A DNA stretch of 22,629 bases from PBB1 sp031380885 (GCA_031380885.1 JANMXL010000013.1:1-22629), one strand, 5' to 3'; positions 13,895 to 22,133 are shown, counted from the first letter of the stretch. Notes: generated by a model from the sequence alone, not told the origin. A program made the numbers and translations.

Positions 13895-14473
13895 TCACGA
13901 CCAGAAGCTCAGCACCACGTCGGGCGGCGGCTTGCCGTGTTTGGCGCGGCGCTCCAGCGCCGGGGTGCCGATCGCGATCCAGCCGACCAGCGTTTCGCCG
14001 CCTTCGCAGAAGGCCGAGGCCAGCAGCGGTGAGCGCGCTTTCGCGCCGCTCAACATCTTCGCGCCGTAACCCAGCGCCTGCGCGGCCAGCAGCAGGTGCG
14101 CCAGGGCGCCACCGAGGCAGGCCCATTGCTCATGCGCTGGCACCTGCGGATGGCCCAAGTCGATCCGGGCGATCACTGCCAGCGTCACCGGTGCCTTCAA
14201 CGCGCGCTCGTGGTCGAGGGCAGCGCCTTCGGCATCCTTGCCGGCCGCCAGCGCCGCCTGTTCGAACAGTGTCGCCATCCGCGCGCGCGCCGCACCGCGC
14301 ACCGCGCGAAACCGGAACGGCACCAGCGCCGCATGGTCGGGCGCGCGCAGGGCCGCTTCGGTCAATGTCAGCAACTCGGCATCGCTCGGACCGGGTTCGA
14401 CCAGGTAGCGCGGGCCCGTCGAATGGCGGTCGAGCAGGGCGTGCAGCACGGGGTTGGGGTCGGCGTTGTTCAT
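13895..14473 (-). CDS. Nitroreductase family protein (YdjA-like)
   Basis: This is a predicted flavin-dependent nitroreductase of 192 residues, closest in pattern to the compact E. coli YdjA type. The visible family features are an N-terminal segment with RHSTGPRYLVEPGPSDAEL (the FMN-phosphate region), ALRAPDHAALVPFRF, a central hydrophobic GGALAHLLLAAQALGYGAKM, and VGWIAIGTP near the C terminus. The open frame continues far upstream but is out of phase with the transporter genes there; the ATG at 14473, two bases after the stop of the second permease, is the natural start. This tight spacing makes it the last gene of the oxyanion-transporter operon. It may reduce an imported compound or respond to redox stress linked to the substrate; no direct evidence of its substrate is visible. 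It converges with the receiver gene, with 10 bases between the stops. Confidence 0.87.
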   Translation of the reverse strand: MNNADPNPVLHALLDRHSTGPRYLVEPGPSDAELLTLTEAALRAPDHAALVPFRFRAVRGAARARMATLFEQAALAAGKDAEGAALDHERALKAPVTLAVIARIDLGHPQVPAHEQWACLGGALAHLLLAAQALGYGAKMLSGAKARSPLLASAFCEGGETLVGWIAIGTPALERRAKHGKPPPDVVLSFWS

Positions 14474-14475
14474 GG

Positions 14476-15294
14476 TCAGCGGTTCAGCCAGCGCCTTGCA
14501 GCGTACGACAGTGCATCGACCAGCGCCACCAGCGACATCATCGCCAGCAGCACGGTGCAGCTCTCGTGCATCTGGAACAGCCCCAGGTGGTACGACAGCA
14601 TCTGCCCCAGCCCGCCGGCTCCCACCACGCCCAGCACCGCGGCAGCGCGGATGTTGTTCTCCCAGCGGTACAGCGTGTACGAGATGACCTGTGGCCAGAT
14701 CTGCGGCAGCGTTGCGTACAGGAACACCCGCAGCCGCCCGACGCCGCGCACACGCAGCGCGAACGCAGGCTCCGGTGGCGCGTTCTCGATGCTCTCGGCA
14801 AACAGCCGGCCGAGCACGCCGCTGGTGTGCAAGGCCAGCGCCAGCGTGCCTGAAAACGGCCCGAGACCGGCCGCGATCAGCAGCAGCACCGCCCACACCA
14901 GCTCGGGCACTGAGCGCAGCAGGTTCAACGCGGTGCGGGTCGCGCCACGCAGCAGCGGTGTGGTGAGCGTGGGCTGCCCATCGTGGCCGCGCGCGCTGGC
15001 GCCGAGTGACAGCGCCAGGCCACCGAGCGCAGCGAGCAGCGTGCCGAGCAGTGACATCGCCAGCGTTTCCAGCGTGCCATCGAGCGTGCGACGCAGAAAC
15101 GCCGGCGCCGTCTCCGGCGGGAAGAAGCTGCTGGCGAATTTGCCCATCGCCTGCCGTGCGTCGGGCGACAGGAAATCGGCACCTCGCAAGTCCAGCGTGG
15201 CGAAGCTGGCCACCACCAGCGCGGCGATGCCGACACCGACCCAGCGCGCGGCACGGCGCGCGGGCGGCGGTGTCGGGCAGGTCGATGCGGTCAT
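14476..15294 (-). CDS. phnE: PhnE-like ABC transporter permease, second subunit
   Basis: This is an inner-membrane permease of the phosphonate/phosphite-type ABC transporter, 272 residues. Hydrophobic segments are visible near the N terminus (VGVGIAALVVASFATL), in the LAMSLLGTLLAALGGLALSL region and through the C-terminal half. The cytoplasmic coupling motif for the ATPase is recognisable around YRWENNIRAAAVLGVVGAGG, which is the PhnE hallmark. RSVPELVWAVLL is another conserved PhnE segment. It starts with ATG at 15294, overlapping the stop of the first permease by four bases (ATGA), so the two are translationally coupled. The nitroreductase begins two bases after its stop. Having two PhnE-type permeases in a row suggests a heterodimeric channel. 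Confidence 0.9.
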   Translation of the reverse strand: MTASTCPTPPPARRAARWVGVGIAALVVASFATLDLRGADFLSPDARQAMGKFASSFFPPETAPAFLRRTLDGTLETLAMSLLGTLLAALGGLALSLGASARGHDGQPTLTTPLLRGATRTALNLLRSVPELVWAVLLLIAAGLGPFSGTLALALHTSGVLGRLFAESIENAPPEPAFALRVRGVGRLRVFLYATLPQIWPQVISYTLYRWENNIRAAAVLGVVGAGGLGQMLSYHLGLFQMHESCTVLLAMMSLVALVDALSYAARRWLNR

Positions 15295-16142
15295 GCCATG
15301 GCCTTGCGCAGCACTGCGCTGATGCGGTCCGACAGCGCCACCAGTGCGATGAACACCAGCAGGATGCTGCTGACTTCGCTGCCCGAGAACATCTTCGCCG
15401 CGCTGTCGAGCAGCTGCCCCAGCCCGCCGGCGCCGACGAAGCCGAGCACCACCGAAGCACGGATCGCGCACTCCCAGCGGTAGACGGTGTAGCTGACCAG
15501 CTCGGACGCGCACTGCGGCAGCGTGCCGAACAGCAGTGCCTGCAGCCGGCCACTGCCGTTGCGCAGCAGCGCCTGCGTCGGGGCAGGGTCGCTGCTTTCG
15601 AGGATTTCGGCGTAGACCTTGCCCAGCATGCCGCCGTAGGCGATTCCGATCGCCAGCACGCCGGCCGTCGGGCCCAGGCCCACCACGCGCACGAACAGCA
15701 GCGCCCACACCAGCTCGGGGACCGAGCGCAGCACGACCATCGTCCAGCGCAACAGTGTGCGCACCGCAAACGGCCACAGGCTCATCGATTGAGCCAGTGC
15801 ACTGACCGACAGCCGGGCGGTCGAGCCGAGCGCCAGCGGCACCGCAATCAGCCACGCCAGCGCCATGCCGGCGGTGGCGATGGCGACGGTGCGCCAGGTT
15901 TCGTGCAACAGCAGCCCCAGGAACTCGGCGTCCATCCGTGGCGGCACGAAGCTGGCCAGGAAATGCCCGGTCGCATGCAGGCTGCGTGCATCGGCCAGCA
16001 CCCAGGGTTTGAATTCGGTCAGCACCGCCAGCGGCCACAGCAGCACGGCGAGCAGCAGCACGCTGGCCCAGCGGGAGTGCAGTGCAGGGTCGCTGCGGGC
16101 GAACACCGGCTTCACGGTCGATGGCGATGCGGTCAGGCTCAT
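15291..16142 (-). CDS. phnE: PhnE-like ABC transporter permease, first subunit
   Basis: This is the partner permease of the next gene, 283 residues from the ATG at 16142. The longer open frame up to 16298 overlaps the end of the ATPase gene and is not conserved in character, so I rejected it. The N-terminal membrane segment is at about 24-41 (WASVLLLAVLLWPLAVLT). Like its partner it carries RSVPELVWALLF and the coupling motif YRWECAIRASVVLGFVGAGG. The strong similarity between the two permeases at these motifs points to an old duplication. It follows the ATPase gene by 31 bases and ends in the ATGA overlap with the second permease. Confidence 0.9.
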   Translation of the reverse strand: MSLTASPSTVKPVFARSDPALHSRWASVLLLAVLLWPLAVLTEFKPWVLADARSLHATGHFLASFVPPRMDAEFLGLLLHETWRTVAIATAGMALAWLIAVPLALGSTARLSVSALAQSMSLWPFAVRTLLRWTMVVLRSVPELVWALLFVRVVGLGPTAGVLAIGIAYGGMLGKVYAEILESSDPAPTQALLRNGSGRLQALLFGTLPQCASELVSYTVYRWECAIRASVVLGFVGAGGLGQLLDSAAKMFSGSEVSSILLVFIALVALSDRISAVLRKAMA

Positions 16143-16173
16143 GCCCGGGGCCTTGTCAGCCGAGCGAGCGCCA

Positions 16174-16989
16174 TCAGCGGCAGGCGATCTGCGGCCGTGC
16201 GGCTCGCATGCCGTTGTCGCGCTCGACTGGTTGCTCAACGAGGCCGCGCGTGCCGTAAAGGGCCGCGACCTGCGCATCGGTGAACGCCGACGCCGCACCG
16301 TCGTAGACGATCACGCCATCGCGCAGCGCGACGATGCGCGGGAAGCGGCGCCGCGCCACCTCGACCTGGTGCAGCGTGCACACCAGCGTGCGGTCGGCGC
16401 TGCGGGCTGCCGCGGTCAGGCTTTCCATCACCTGCTCGGCGCGCGCCGGGTCGAGGGCCGACAACGGCTCGTCGATCAGCCACAGCTCGGCATCGGCGAC
16501 CAGCGCCCGCGCCAGTCCGACGCGCTGGCGTTCGCCGCCCGACAGCCGATCGACACGCTCCCACAGCTTGTCGCCGAGGTCCAGCGCGGCCAGCGCGGCG
16601 TGCGCGAGCGCTGCTTCGCGTGGATGCCACAGCGTGCGCAGGCTCGCCCACAGCGACTGCGCCGGCAACCGCCCGGCCAGCACCGCAGTGACCACGCGCT
16701 GCCGCGGTGGCAGCGGTGGCACCTGCGGCGCGAGGAACAACCGGCCACGCAGCCGTTGGCGCGCGCCTGTGGACAGCGTCCACGGGTCCGCACCGAACAG
16801 CGTCAACCTGCCCGCGAGCGGCGGCACCGCGCAGGCCAGCGCCTGCAGCAAGCTGGTCTTGCCGGCGCCCGACGAGCCGATCAGCGCGAGCTGCTCGCCG
16901 CGCTGGATGTCGAGCGACAGCCCATGCAGCACCCCGGTGGTGGCCCCTGGCGCGGCGGCTGCGCGCAAATCGCGCAGCGAGACGATCAC
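16174..16989 (-). CDS. phnC: PhnC-like ABC transporter ATP-binding protein
   Basis: This is the ATPase of the oxyanion importer, 271 residues. All nucleotide-binding motifs are present: Walker A GSSGAGKT (38-45), Q-loop Gln89, signature LSGGERQ (149-155), Walker B LWLIDE (169-174), D-loop SALDP and the switch His207 in LHQVE. I used the GTG at 16989, whose GTGA overlaps the stop of the substrate-binding protein by four bases; the frame is open far upstream, but that region is the binding-protein gene read in another frame. The segment between Walker A and the signature (RLFLAPQVPPLPPRQRV) is proline-rich and departs from the usual 'FQ..NL' wording of PhnC, so substrate specificity may differ from classical phosphonate systems. 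Confidence 0.92.
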   Translation of the reverse strand: MIVSLRDLRAAAAPGATTGVLHGLSLDIQRGEQLALIGSSGAGKTSLLQALACAVPPLAGRLTLFGADPWTLSTGARQRLRGRLFLAPQVPPLPPRQRVVTAVLAGRLPAQSLWASLRTLWHPREAALAHAALAALDLGDKLWERVDRLSGGERQRVGLARALVADAELWLIDEPLSALDPARAEQVMESLTAAARSADRTLVCTLHQVEVARRRFPRIVALRDGVIVYDGAASAFTDAQVAALYGTRGLVEQPVERDNGMRAARPQIACR

Positions 16990-17864
16990 TTCAGCAGACC
17001 GGCGTTCTCGGCCGCCGCGCGGATGCCGTTGTAGTTCTCGGCCTTGGTGGGGATGAACCGCGTCGCGCGTTGCAGGCCGAGGATTTCCTTGCCTTGCGGC
17101 GTGCTGGCATCGAGCGCCAGGAAGGCCTGCTGCAGCTTGTTGCGCAGCTCGACCGGCATGTCGGCATGCACCGTCCAGTTGTAGTCGTAGTACGGCGGCG
17201 TCGTGTAGAACACCTTGACCACCGCCGGGTCGACCTTCTTGTCGGCGACGAATTTGTCCCACACCGAGATGTTCAGCGCGCCGGCATCGACCTTGCCGCT
17301 GGCCACCGCGGCGATCGTTGCGTCGTGCGCGCCGGAGAAGCTGATGCGCTTCAAGTCGAGGTCGGGGTTGATCTTGGCGGCCAGCAGGAAGCTGCGCGGC
17401 ATGAGGTGGCCCGAGGTGCTCGACGCCGAACCGAAGCTGAGCGTCTTGCCCTTCAGGTCTTCGAGCTTGTTGATGCCGCTGTTCGCGTCGGTGATGAAGA
17501 CGGAACGGAACCTCTCGTCTTCCTCGCGCTGCACCAGCGGGATCACCTTGCCCTCCGAGCGCACGCTGGCCTGCACGAAGGTGAAGCCGCCGAACCAGGC
17601 GAGGTCGACCTTTTTGTTGACCAGCGCCTCGACTGCCGCGGCGTAATCGGTCACCGGTGTCCACTCGACTTTGACGCCCAGCTTGGCCTCCAGGTAAGCG
17701 CCCAGCGGCGCGAACTTGCGTGCCAGCTCGGTCGGGGCCTCGTCAGGGATCGCGGTGACGCGCAACACCGGCTGCGCGTGGGCAGCGACGGTCAGCGTGG
17801 CAGCGGCGGCGATCAGGCCGAGCGAGCGCGCCCAGCGGACGACGCGGTAGAGGGTGGGGTTCAT
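16986..17864 (-). CDS. phnD: PhnD-like periplasmic substrate-binding protein (phosphonate/phosphite/selenate type)
   Basis: This is the substrate-binding protein of the adjacent importer, 292 residues. The start is ATG 17864 with AGGAG about 8 bases upstream, the best ribosome-binding site in this operon. A signal peptide is evident: a basic start, a hydrophobic LGLIAAAATLTVA and cleavage after AHAQ. The mature protein begins with LRVTAIPDEAP and contains the fold's signature regions DYAAAVEALVNKKVDLAWFGG, GKTLSFGSASSTSGHLMP, SGAHDATIAAVASGKVDAG and a C-terminal ATRFIPTKAENY. The wording AIPDE...WFGG...STSGHLMP is what I recall for the clade annotated as putative selenate-binding proteins, rather than for classical PhnD; this assignment is from memory and unproven. 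It is followed, with overlap, by the ATPase and then two permeases, giving the order D-C-E-E. Confidence 0.9.
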   Translation of the reverse strand: MNPTLYRVVRWARSLGLIAAAATLTVAAHAQPVLRVTAIPDEAPTELARKFAPLGAYLEAKLGVKVEWTPVTDYAAAVEALVNKKVDLAWFGGFTFVQASVRSEGKVIPLVQREEDERFRSVFITDANSGINKLEDLKGKTLSFGSASSTSGHLMPRSFLLAAKINPDLDLKRISFSGAHDATIAAVASGKVDAGALNISVWDKFVADKKVDPAVVKVFYTTPPYYDYNWTVHADMPVELRNKLQQAFLALDASTPQGKEILGLQRATRFIPTKAENYNGIRAAAENAGLLK

Positions 17865-17918
17865 GGGAAAGCTCCTGTCAGGGGGGTGACGGCGCACTGT
17901 GTGGCCAAACCCGGAAGG

Positions 17919-19151
17919 TTAACGGCCTTGCGGCCACATCGTTCGGCGCCATGCGAGGCTGCCCAAGGCGGCGACGCTGAAAGCCGCCCCGGCCCAGAAG
18001 GTGGACGAGGCGCCGTGCCGGTCCCACAGCAGTCCTGCGAGGCCACTGGCCACCAGCATCGCCACCCCGCTGACGAGATTGAAGAACCCATAGGCCGTGC
18101 CGCGCAGGTCGGCCGGTGCGGTGTCGGCCACCATCGCCGCCAACAAGCCTTGGGTCATGCCCATGTGCACGCCCCACAGGCCCACACCGACCAGCAGCGT
18201 GGGCCAAGCGGTGCCGCTGGCCAGCACGAGATCGGCGGCGATCAGCACGGCGAGCCCCAGTGCCAGCAAGCTGCCGTGAGGCATGCGGTCCGACAGCCTT
18301 CCGAAGGGATAGGCCGAGGCGGCATAGACCAGGTTCATTGCCACCATCACCAACGGGACCAATGCGACCGGGATCCCGCCCTGCTGCGCGCGCAAGACCA
18401 GAAAGGCCTCGCTGAAGCGCGCCAGGGTGAACACCGCGCCAATGATCACGACCCACCAGTAAGGCCGGCTCAGTCGCGAAAGATTCGCGCGGGTGATGGG
18501 ATTCCTTCTGCGTGCGCTGTCTTGGCGTGCGGGTTCGTGCACACCGATCAGCAGCAAGGCCACCGCCATCAGGCCGGGCCACACCGCCACCCAGAACACG
18601 GCCCGGAAGTCATTGGCCCACAGCAGCATCAATCCGACCGCGATCAGCGGCCCGAGAAATGCACCGATGGTGTCGAGCGACTGCCGAAGGCCGAAGGCAG
18701 CACCGCGGATCTGCGGTGGCGTGATGTCGGCCACCAGCGCATCCCGGGGTGCGCCGCGGATGCCTTTTCCCACGCGATCGAGCAGGCGTGCGGTGAGCAC
18801 CACGCCGGTCGTCGGCGCCAACGCGAACAAAGGCTTGGTGAGTGCGCCCAAGGCGTAGCCGAACAGCGCCAGCCCCTTGCGCCGGCCCAGGTAGTCACTC
18901 AGGACGCCGGAGAACACCTTGACGATCAACGCCGTCGACTCGGCCAGGCCTTCGATCAGGCCAACGGTGAAGGCGCTGGCGCCGAGGGTGCCCACCATGA
19001 ACAGTGGCAGCAGGCTGTGGACCATCTCCGACGAGATGTCCATCAACAGGCTGACAAACCCCAGCACCCAGACGCCGGCTGGAATCTGGCGCAGGCCCGC
19101 CTTGACGGAAGGAGGCCCTGGCAGCGGCGGATGGATCGGCTCAGTGGGCAT
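17919..19151 (-). CDS. MFS transporter
   Basis: This is a major facilitator superfamily permease, 410 residues with about twelve hydrophobic segments in two halves. The motif A-like loop is SDYLGRRKG after helix 2, and the following segment DRVGKGIRGAPRDALVAD is characteristic of a subgroup of uncharacterised proteobacterial MFS proteins. A second cytoplasmic loop motif is seen in the C-terminal half (FGRLSDRMPHG). The substrate cannot be read from sequence; drug or metabolite efflux is the usual guess. The ATG at 19151 has only a weak ribosome-binding site. It ends 54 bases before the binding-protein gene on the same strand and may be the first gene of that operon, since the terminator at 19254-19285 insulates it from the gene upstream. 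No promoter was identified. Confidence 0.9.
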   Translation of the reverse strand: MPTEPIHPPLPGPPSVKAGLRQIPAGVWVLGFVSLLMDISSEMVHSLLPLFMVGTLGASAFTVGLIEGLAESTALIVKVFSGVLSDYLGRRKGLALFGYALGALTKPLFALAPTTGVVLTARLLDRVGKGIRGAPRDALVADITPPQIRGAAFGLRQSLDTIGAFLGPLIAVGLMLLWANDFRAVFWVAVWPGLMAVALLLIGVHEPARQDSARRRNPITRANLSRLSRPYWWVVIIGAVFTLARFSEAFLVLRAQQGGIPVALVPLVMVAMNLVYAASAYPFGRLSDRMPHGSLLALGLAVLIAADLVLASGTAWPTLLVGVGLWGVHMGMTQGLLAAMVADTAPADLRGTAYGFFNLVSGVAMLVASGLAGLLWDRHGASSTFWAGAAFSVAALGSLAWRRTMWPQGR

Positions 19152-19253
19152 GTCGGATGCGACAAAGCGGGCGGCAAATGCCCCGGCGTTTCACCTTGAA
19201 ATCGGCTCGATGTCTTGCGCGCAGTGTCGTGCAGAAATCACGAACCGCACAGT

Positions 19254-19285
19254 AAAAAGGCCAGCGCAGAAACTCCACGCTGGCC
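19254..19285 (-). terminator. Intrinsic terminator of the DUF5666 gene
   Basis: On the minus strand an 8-base perfect stem (GGCCAGCG / CGCTGGCC) with an 11-base loop is followed directly by TTTTT. It lies 40 bases past the stop of the DUF5666 gene and ends transcription before the MFS gene that starts at 19151. This is the clearest intrinsic terminator in the window. Confidence 0.85.
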
Positions 19286-19324
19286 GAATCGGCTTCCGCC
19301 ACTGATTGAATGACTGCAGTCAGT

Positions 19325-20716
19325 TCAGATCGGCCCCTTCACTTCCACCTTGGTCGCCACCAGCACGCCGTTTGAATTCACGGTCCCCTTGATTTCCACG
19401 TAAGCGCCGTTGGCGATGGCCGAAGACGGGCGATCATCGAAGGTCGCCTGTGATGCGTCCACCAAGATGCCGTTCAGTTTGAAGTTGGACAGCGAGACGA
19501 AGTCCGTGACCGCGCCGAACTGTTCAAACTTCACTCCATCCTTCTCGGAACCGTTCTTCAGCTCCACCTTGGTGGCCTGCAATGTGTTGCCCACCAGGTT
19601 GCCCTTGATTTCCACATAGCTGCCCACCGCGACCTGGCCGAGGCTGCCGTGCTTGAACACGGCGGCACTGAGCTCCACGCTAACGCCATTGACAACCGCC
19701 ATGCTGCCGGCCAAGTTGCTGACCACGCCGTAGAGCTCGTTGCGCCCACCAATGCGCGCTTCGCGTGCGCCTTCAAGTTCGACCTTGGTGGCTTGCAGAA
19801 CGCTGCCATCCCACGTGCCCTTGACCTCGATGAAGTGACCCGCCGTGATGCTGCCGCTGCCTTCGATGGTCGCGTTGGAGACATTGACGGGCGTGCCCGA
19901 AACCGTCAACAAGCCATTGACCGGCGCGGTGTCAGCCACCCCCTTGAGCTTGATCCTTGCCCCGGCTGTTGAGAACGTGCCCCACGCCGAACCGGCTCCG
20001 AGCACCTTCACCGAGGTGGCGGTCAAGGTGCTGCCGCTCAGAGCGCCGGCTGCGGCCTTGACCTTCACCCGCCCACCGTTGACCAAGGTGCCGTTCACGG
20101 TTGCTGAGCTGAAGTTGACCGTCAACGTTCCAATGTCGAAGGTCGTGGCGGTGACGTTGCTCACCGGCCCGATCACGCTCAGTGCAGTCAGCACCTTGAC
20201 TTCGATGAGGGTTGCCAGCAGCGTGCCATCGGCCTGAGCCGAGCCATAGACCTCGACGGTCTGCCCGACGCTCAGCGCAGCCAGATTGGGCACGCCCTGG
20301 AAAGCGGTGGTGGTGTCGATCTTGATGGTCTGGTTCAGCACCGTGATCGTGCCCAAGCCGGCATCTTTGGCAGTCACTCGGCCGCGGATGCCGTGCTCGA
20401 CCTCCAGCACGCTGGCAGAGCCCGTCTCGGCCGCGTCATCAGACGTGCCGCTGACATCCACGGTCATGCCGATGTGCAGTTGATCGAGGTTCACCGAATT
20501 GCCGTCGTCATCGCGCAATGTGGCACCGACCGAGGAGAAGCGCGTGCCGTTGACGATCACCGAGCCGAATCCGGAGACCGTTCCAGAGAAGACGGCGGGG
20601 CCCGATGTGCTTGTTGAGCTCGATGAACCACCGCCCCCACCACCGCAGGCGGAAACGAGCAACGCACTTGCGAGGGCCAAGGCAGTCGGTTTGAAAATTG
20701 AAAATGGTTGGTTCAT
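19325..20716 (-). CDS. DUF5666 repeat lipoprotein
   Basis: This is a predicted outer-membrane or periplasmic lipoprotein of 463 residues. I chose the ATG at 20716 because it gives a standard lipoprotein signal: MNQPFSIFK, a hydrophobic run and the lipobox LVSAC with Cys24. A glycine/serine-rich spacer follows (GGGGGGSSSSTSTS). The rest is built of repeated beta-rich modules of the DUF5666 type. Six copies of a unit resembling 'G.YVEIKG....G.LQATKVEL' can be seen, for example AGHFIEVKGTWDGSVLQATK, VGSYVEIKGNLVGNTLQATK and NGAYVEIKGTVNSNGVLVAT. The first copies are more divergent and the last three most alike. The function of the family is unknown; the repeat architecture suggests a binding or structural role at the cell surface. 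It is monocistronic, with its own terminator. The upstream neighbour is divergent, and the 178-base gap holds no recognisable promoter. Confidence 0.88.
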   Translation of the reverse strand: MNQPFSIFKPTALALASALLVSACGGGGGGSSSSTSTSGPAVFSGTVSGFGSVIVNGTRFSSVGATLRDDDGNSVNLDQLHIGMTVDVSGTSDDAAETGSASVLEVEHGIRGRVTAKDAGLGTITVLNQTIKIDTTTAFQGVPNLAALSVGQTVEVYGSAQADGTLLATLIEVKVLTALSVIGPVSNVTATTFDIGTLTVNFSSATVNGTLVNGGRVKVKAAAGALSGSTLTATSVKVLGAGSAWGTFSTAGARIKLKGVADTAPVNGLLTVSGTPVNVSNATIEGSGSITAGHFIEVKGTWDGSVLQATKVELEGAREARIGGRNELYGVVSNLAGSMAVVNGVSVELSAAVFKHGSLGQVAVGSYVEIKGNLVGNTLQATKVELKNGSEKDGVKFEQFGAVTDFVSLSNFKLNGILVDASQATFDDRPSSAIANGAYVEIKGTVNSNGVLVATKVEVKGPI

Positions 20717-20867
20717 GTTTGTCGTGGTGCAGAGTGAGGTCGTGGTTAAGAGGCAGCAGCGTTTCGGCCGTCGATGAATTCTGGACGTCGAACCTTCAGG
20801 CGCCTTTGAGCGGGGGCGTAACGGACTGTAAGGGGTGTGCTGGAAGTCACTGGTTCGAGCGCTGTCG

Positions 20868-20896
20868 ATGCGGCAGCCTGCGGTACCCTGCCGCAT
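20868..20896 (+). promoter_or_regulatory. Inverted repeat overlapping the start codon of the AI-2E-family gene
   Basis: ATGCGGCAG (20868-20876) and CTGCCGCAT (20888-20896) are a perfect 9-base inverted repeat with an 11-base loop. The right arm includes the first two bases of the chosen ATG at 20895. The left arm itself begins with another in-frame ATG (20868). In mRNA the hairpin would hide the downstream start. No Shine-Dalgarno sequence is evident for either start. Confidence 0.5.
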
Positions 20897-22118
20897 GAAC
20901 GACACACCCGCCCCCCCGGATACCAAGACGCCGCTGGGCAGCCTGCGCGATCTCGCTGTGGCCAGCGTGCCTGAGCCTGAATCTGGCGCTGAGCCCGAGC
21001 CCGAGCCCGAGCGCGTGTTGCTGCACATGCCGGTCGATGTGCGCAGCGTGTCGCTCGCGGTGCTGGCGGGCTTGGCGGTTCTGTACTCACTGCAGTGGGC
21101 CAGCGCGGTGCTGATCCCGCTGATGCTGGGGGTGACGGTCAGCTATGCGCTCAGCCCGCTCGTCGATCGACTCGAACGCGCGCGGCTGCCACGGGCGGCC
21201 GGTGCGGGGCTGCTGTTGCTGTCCATCGTTGGCGGCATCGGCTCGACCATGTATTCGCTGAGTGACGATGCCACGGCGCTGATCGAGTCGCTGCCTGAGG
21301 TGGCCCAGAAAATCCGCCAGACGGTACGCGCCAACCACAGCCAGTCACAGTCGACCATCGACAAGATGCAGAGGGCGGCGACCCAACTGGAACAGGCCGC
21401 GCAGGAGGGCGGCCTGGCCGCGTCGACCACGTCACGCGGCGTCACCCGGGTGCGTGTCGAGCGGCCGCAGTTCGACATCAAGGATTACCTGTGGACAGGA
21501 ACGCTGGGCCTGGCTGCGTTGCTCGGGCAAGCGACGATGGTGCTGTTCATCAGTTTCTTCCTGATGGCCTCGGGCAACACTTTCCGTCGCAAGCTGGTGA
21601 GGATCGTCGGGCCGACCTTTGCGCGACGCAAGATCACCGTGCAGGCGCTCGACGAGATCACCGCCCAGGTTCAGCGCTATCTGCTGGTGCAGGTGGTCGT
21701 GAGCTTGGGGGTCGGCGTGATGACCTGGCTCGCCTTCTTGGCGATCGGCGTCGAGCATGCGGCGGTGTGGGGCGTGGCGGCGTGTGTGCTGAATTTCGTG
21801 CCGTACATCGGCTCGATCGTCATCACCGCCGCGTCGGCCATGGTCGGTTTCGTGCAATTCGCCAGTGTCGACATGGCCTTGCTGGTGGCCGGCGTGTCCT
21901 TGCTGATCCACACCGTGTCAGGCCACCTGGTCACGCCGTGGCTGACCAGCCGCACCTGCCAGATGAATGCGGTGGCGGTGTTTGTCGGCGTGCTGGCGTT
22001 CGGCTGGCTGTGGGGCATCTGGGGGCTGCTGCTGGGCACGCCGATGCTGATGATGGTCAAGACGGTCTGTGACCGCGTCGAGGATCTGCAGCCGATCGGT
22101 GAACTGCTCGGGGCCTGA
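20895..22118 (+). CDS. AI-2E family transporter (PerM/YdiK type)
   Basis: This is an inner-membrane protein of 407 residues of the AI-2E exporter (UPF0118) family, whose members are variously linked to autoinducer-2 export, ion antiport or metabolite transport. After a cytoplasmic Pro/Glu-rich N terminus (VPEPESGAEPEPEPE) come paired hydrophobic segments (about 52-90 and 99-117). A large soluble loop follows (about 120-205, rich in Gln/Ser/Ala), then further helices with the conserved family wording VLNFVPYIGSIV and, near the end, WGLLLGTPMLMMVK. The start is either the ATG at 20895 or the in-frame ATG at 20868 (9 residues longer); both lie in the arms of an inverted repeat. It diverges from the DUF5666 gene and converges with the glycine-zipper gene. 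Confidence 0.9.
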   Translation: MNDTPAPPDTKTPLGSLRDLAVASVPEPESGAEPEPEPERVLLHMPVDVRSVSLAVLAGLAVLYSLQWASAVLIPLMLGVTVSYALSPLVDRLERARLPRAAGAGLLLLSIVGGIGSTMYSLSDDATALIESLPEVAQKIRQTVRANHSQSQSTIDKMQRAATQLEQAAQEGGLAASTTSRGVTRVRVERPQFDIKDYLWTGTLGLAALLGQATMVLFISFFLMASGNTFRRKLVRIVGPTFARRKITVQALDEITAQVQRYLLVQVVVSLGVGVMTWLAFLAIGVEHAAVWGVAACVLNFVPYIGSIVITAASAMVGFVQFASVDMALLVAGVSLLIHTVSGHLVTPWLTSRTCQMNAVAVFVGVLAFGWLWGIWGLLLGTPMLMMVKTVCDRVEDLQPIGELLGA

Positions 22119-22133
22119 CCGACGGCTCACAAA

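Noticed and set aside
14474..15769. A long upstream extension of the nitroreductase frame.
   Set aside because: The extension runs out of phase through both permease genes and is Cys/Arg/Trp-rich nonsense. The conserved domain begins at the ATG at 14473.
16707..19199. An 830-codon open frame on the plus strand opposite the binding-protein and MFS genes.
   Set aside because: It crosses several real genes on the other strand, and its composition is that of antisense GC-rich sequence. No motif was recognised.
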